In this document: positions 38,202 through 39,983 of the stretch, one piece after another
Position numbering within the stretch: the first letter of the stretch is position 1
Layout: each line of letters starts with the position of its first letter
NCBI GenBank assembly: GCA_009777575.1
Contig: WRLO01000028.1
Span: 1-39,983, forward strand
From: Candidatus Cloacimonadota bacterium
GTDB lineage: Bacteria; Cloacimonadota; Cloacimonadia; Cloacimonadales; WRIO01
DNA: 39,983 bases
Direction: 5' to 3'
Translations under genes and position numbers: made by a program
Notes under the pieces: model-generated
Databases searched by the model: none
What the model was told of the DNA's origin: nothing
The model's input: the letters and a program-made list of their open reading frames with translations, nothing else

Positions 38202-39410
38202 CGGTCTTTACCTGTGATAATTTTCTGGATTGACGTAGCTACAGGAACGATTGTCGGATATAGAGCCTGCTTAACAGAAAATAAAGGTGCAGTAAAAAAT
38301 AGCCTGATGGATGCCATCAGCAGATTTGGAACTCCACAGAAAATCAGGGTCGATAATGGCACTGCTTATAAGAACGTGGATTATGCTCCTTGGGTGTTTT
38401 ATAATGAGGCTATAGGCAAACGCAGACTTACCACAGATGAGAAAATCGCCAAGCGAATGTTGGAGTCTGGAGATAAGGGTTTGTATATGAATCTGGGAAT
38501 AGAATGTCATTTTACGATACCCGGTAATCCTGAAAGCAAATCAATAGAGCCCTTCTGGCGATATGGCATTTCTGCTTTTGAAAAGAGCTTCTTGAGTTGG
38601 TGTGGAAACAATCCTGAGAGTCGCCCTGAGATGTATAAGAACATGGATAGTAAAACGTTAGTGCGGAAATTTGGTAAAAAATTTCCTACTTGGGATGAGT
38701 TCACCGAGAAGTTGGATAAGTATGTGGAGTATTGGAATAACAAACCCAGAGCATCGTTGGTTACGATAGAACAAGAGCAACTTTCACCGCTTCAGGCTTA
38801 TACTCAAGTTGAGCATATCATTCCCAATAAAACAGAGCTACTCAGCAAAATGCTTTATCCATATATAGAGATGAGGACTGTTCAACGAAGCATGATTGAA
38901 AAAAATGGGGTGTTGTATTGGCATCCGAGTTTCGCCAGTATGATTGGACAAAAAGTCGGCATCTACTATGACGAAAAGAACCTATATGAGATTACCGTCT
39001 GCAATGAAAAGGGGCAGATACACCCAGAGAAAGCAATCGCAATCGATCCGGGGCTTCAAAGCGGAGATGATTTGACAGCACTTATCGAAAACAATAGACG
39101 AGCCAAAATAGGAAAACTTTACTATCTGGCACTTTCTGATGTTGCCGGTGCTATGAAAACAGAGAAAATGCTGAAACTTTTGAGTAAGGAATTACTGCCT
39201 CTATCAAATACCAAAGAAGCTGAGGACACAAAATATCTGAGCTTTGAAGAGGCTCTTGATGCCATAACTGGTGAATATGAAGAGATAGATGAGATTAACG
39301 ATGGCACTCATGCTGTTGAGTGCAATGTATCAAATAAAGACACAACCGATATCGACCAAGAACTCATCGATAATCTGAAAGATGAGATTGCAGGTTTATT
39401 CGGTGAATAA
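38202..39410 (+). pseudogene. Mu-type DDE transposase (MuA-like), 5'-truncated
   Basis: About 400 codons, open only back to a TAG at 38199; no RBS, and the first residues (RSLPVIIFWIDVATGTIVGY) are already the catalytic core. The acidic triad is visible: Asp in WIDVATG, Asp in IRVDNGTAYKN, Glu in NPESKSIEPFWRYG. The beta-barrel and C-terminal regions follow (NGVLYWHPSFASMIGQKVGI; tail DELIDNLKDEIAGLF type, here QELIDNLKDEIAGLFGE). MuA proteins have about 200-270 further N-terminal residues for end binding; these are missing. Base composition looks richer in G+C than the phage. Most simply the phage integrated inside this gene. Confidence 0.85.
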
Positions 39411-39422
39411 GGAAGGTAACAC

Positions 39423-39983
39423 ATGAAAACTAAACAATTGATAGAAATAGAAAATGTCAAGGGTGCAAATCGAGTTCTCAAAAACTTGCTTGAACGCACC
39501 AGAACTGAAATAGTCGGAATCGGCTTATTTTATGGTAAGCCCGGCTTGGGCAAAACACGATGGATGACCAAGACAGCTATGGAAAATGGATTTATTTATC
39601 TAAGGCTGGAAGTTAACATAACTACAAAGGATTTTCTGAGAGAACTGCTCACCAGATTGCTTCACAAAACAATGCCATATTATCAAGTCAAAGGCACTCA
39701 AAATGAGATTTATAATCAGATTCTGGATATACTGCAAAGAGACCAAAACATAACTATCCTAATCGATGAACTTGATTACGCTTTCAATAACGAAAAGATA
39801 CTTGAGAGTATCAGAGACATGGCGGATCAATCACTTGCCACTTTCGTGCTTGCAGGCATGGAAACATCTCGAGAGAGACTTTTAAAGCATAGTCCCCATT
39901 TTTTCAGTAGGACCTGTGCCACCCATTTGTTCCGGGAGTTGAGCTTTGAGGATACTGAAATGGTCATTAGAGAGATTTGTGAT
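39423..39983 (+). CDS. MuB-like AAA ATPase (transposition target protein), 3' end outside window
   Basis: 187 codons to the window edge; RBS GGAAGG, 12 bases after the transposase. Walker A YGKPGLGKTRW (residues ~37-47), Walker B NITILIDELDYAF, then sensor region ATFVLAGMETSRERL. MuB-type ATPases coat target DNA and activate MuA. Pairing with the MuA-like gene shows that the right flank is a Mu-like transposable phage or element. Confidence 0.92.
   Translation, partial: MKTKQLIEIENVKGANRVLKNLLERTRTEIVGIGLFYGKPGLGKTRWMTKTAMENGFIYLRLEVNITTKDFLRELLTRLLHKTMPYYQVKGTQNEIYNQILDILQRDQNITILIDELDYAFNNEKILESIRDMADQSLATFVLAGMETSRERLLKHSPHFFSRTCATHLFRELSFEDTEMVIREICD

Noticed and set aside
38214..39410. 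Intact transposase starting at GTG 38214
   Set aside because: No RBS, and the start would fall within the catalytic core; the N-terminal binding domains are missing.
1..39983. A simple Mu-type transposable phage
   Set aside because: The structural genes are Mu-like, but the phage has an integrase, excisionase-like gene and PBSX-type terminase; the MuA/MuB pair lies outside the phage terminator and is truncated.

Overview
The window holds most of an integrated tailed phage from a low-GC bacterium, followed on the right by a piece of a different, Mu-like transposable element. The host cannot be named from the sequence alone. The A+T-rich composition, Mu-type head genes in a prophage with a tyrosine integrase, and short dispersed palindromes suggest a Gram-negative anaerobic lineage such as Cloacimonadota, Spirochaetota or Bacteroidota; this is inference.

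Layout. 1-380 is the 3' part of a tyrosine integrase (+). 421-20112 is a long minus-strand structural and lysis module. Read in the transcribed direction (high to low coordinates) it runs: Mu gpI-like protease/scaffold, major capsid, small head/tail proteins, LRR-like fibre, tail-assembly chaperone with a probable -1 frameshift, short fibre proteins, M15 endolysin, tape measure, fibre, tail hub, gp36-like and gpG-like head-completion proteins, portal, and MuF head protein. The MuF protein carries a C-terminal zinc metallopeptidase domain and is followed by an array of three related small Cys-rich genes. 20298-22097 (+) holds a zinc-ribbon protein and the terminase subunits (PBSX/Terminase_3 type, not Mu type). 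22444-25657 (-) is a replication/recombination operon: initiator with an iteron cluster, SSB-like protein, RusA and a serine recombinase. 26321-29076 (-) is the lysogeny side: two paralogous XRE repressors, a membrane NERD protein with two Cys/His modules, and an overlapping unknown gene pair. 29343-38011 (+) is the early operon: Cro-like regulator, YqaJ exonuclease, RecT, ASCH-like, YopX-like, HNH, Gp37/Gp68-like and many small overlapping genes, ending with an excisionase-like HTH gene and a terminator. 38202-39983 (+) is a 5'-truncated MuA-like DDE transposase followed by a MuB-like AAA ATPase, most simply a Mu-like element interrupted by this phage.

Most notable points. (1) The MuF-metallopeptidase gene followed by a cassette array: three paralogous candidate immunity genes and an orphan 32-residue copy of the toxin tail, the layout expected of a phage-borne polymorphic toxin/immunity locus. 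(2) A 53-59 bp near-perfect palindrome of length 3n+2 that stops the portal reading frame. Removing it restores one continuous portal-MuF frame, which leaves open how the MuF half is translated. (3) Fourteen GGGACA iterons beside an A+T-rich tract inside the initiator gene, resembling the lambda O/ori arrangement. (4) A NERD-TM-(YHxxxC/CxxC)x2 protein in the repressor operon, a candidate defence cargo gene.

No database search was possible. Family names come from recognised motifs and gene order; genes described as unknown are genuinely unrecognised.
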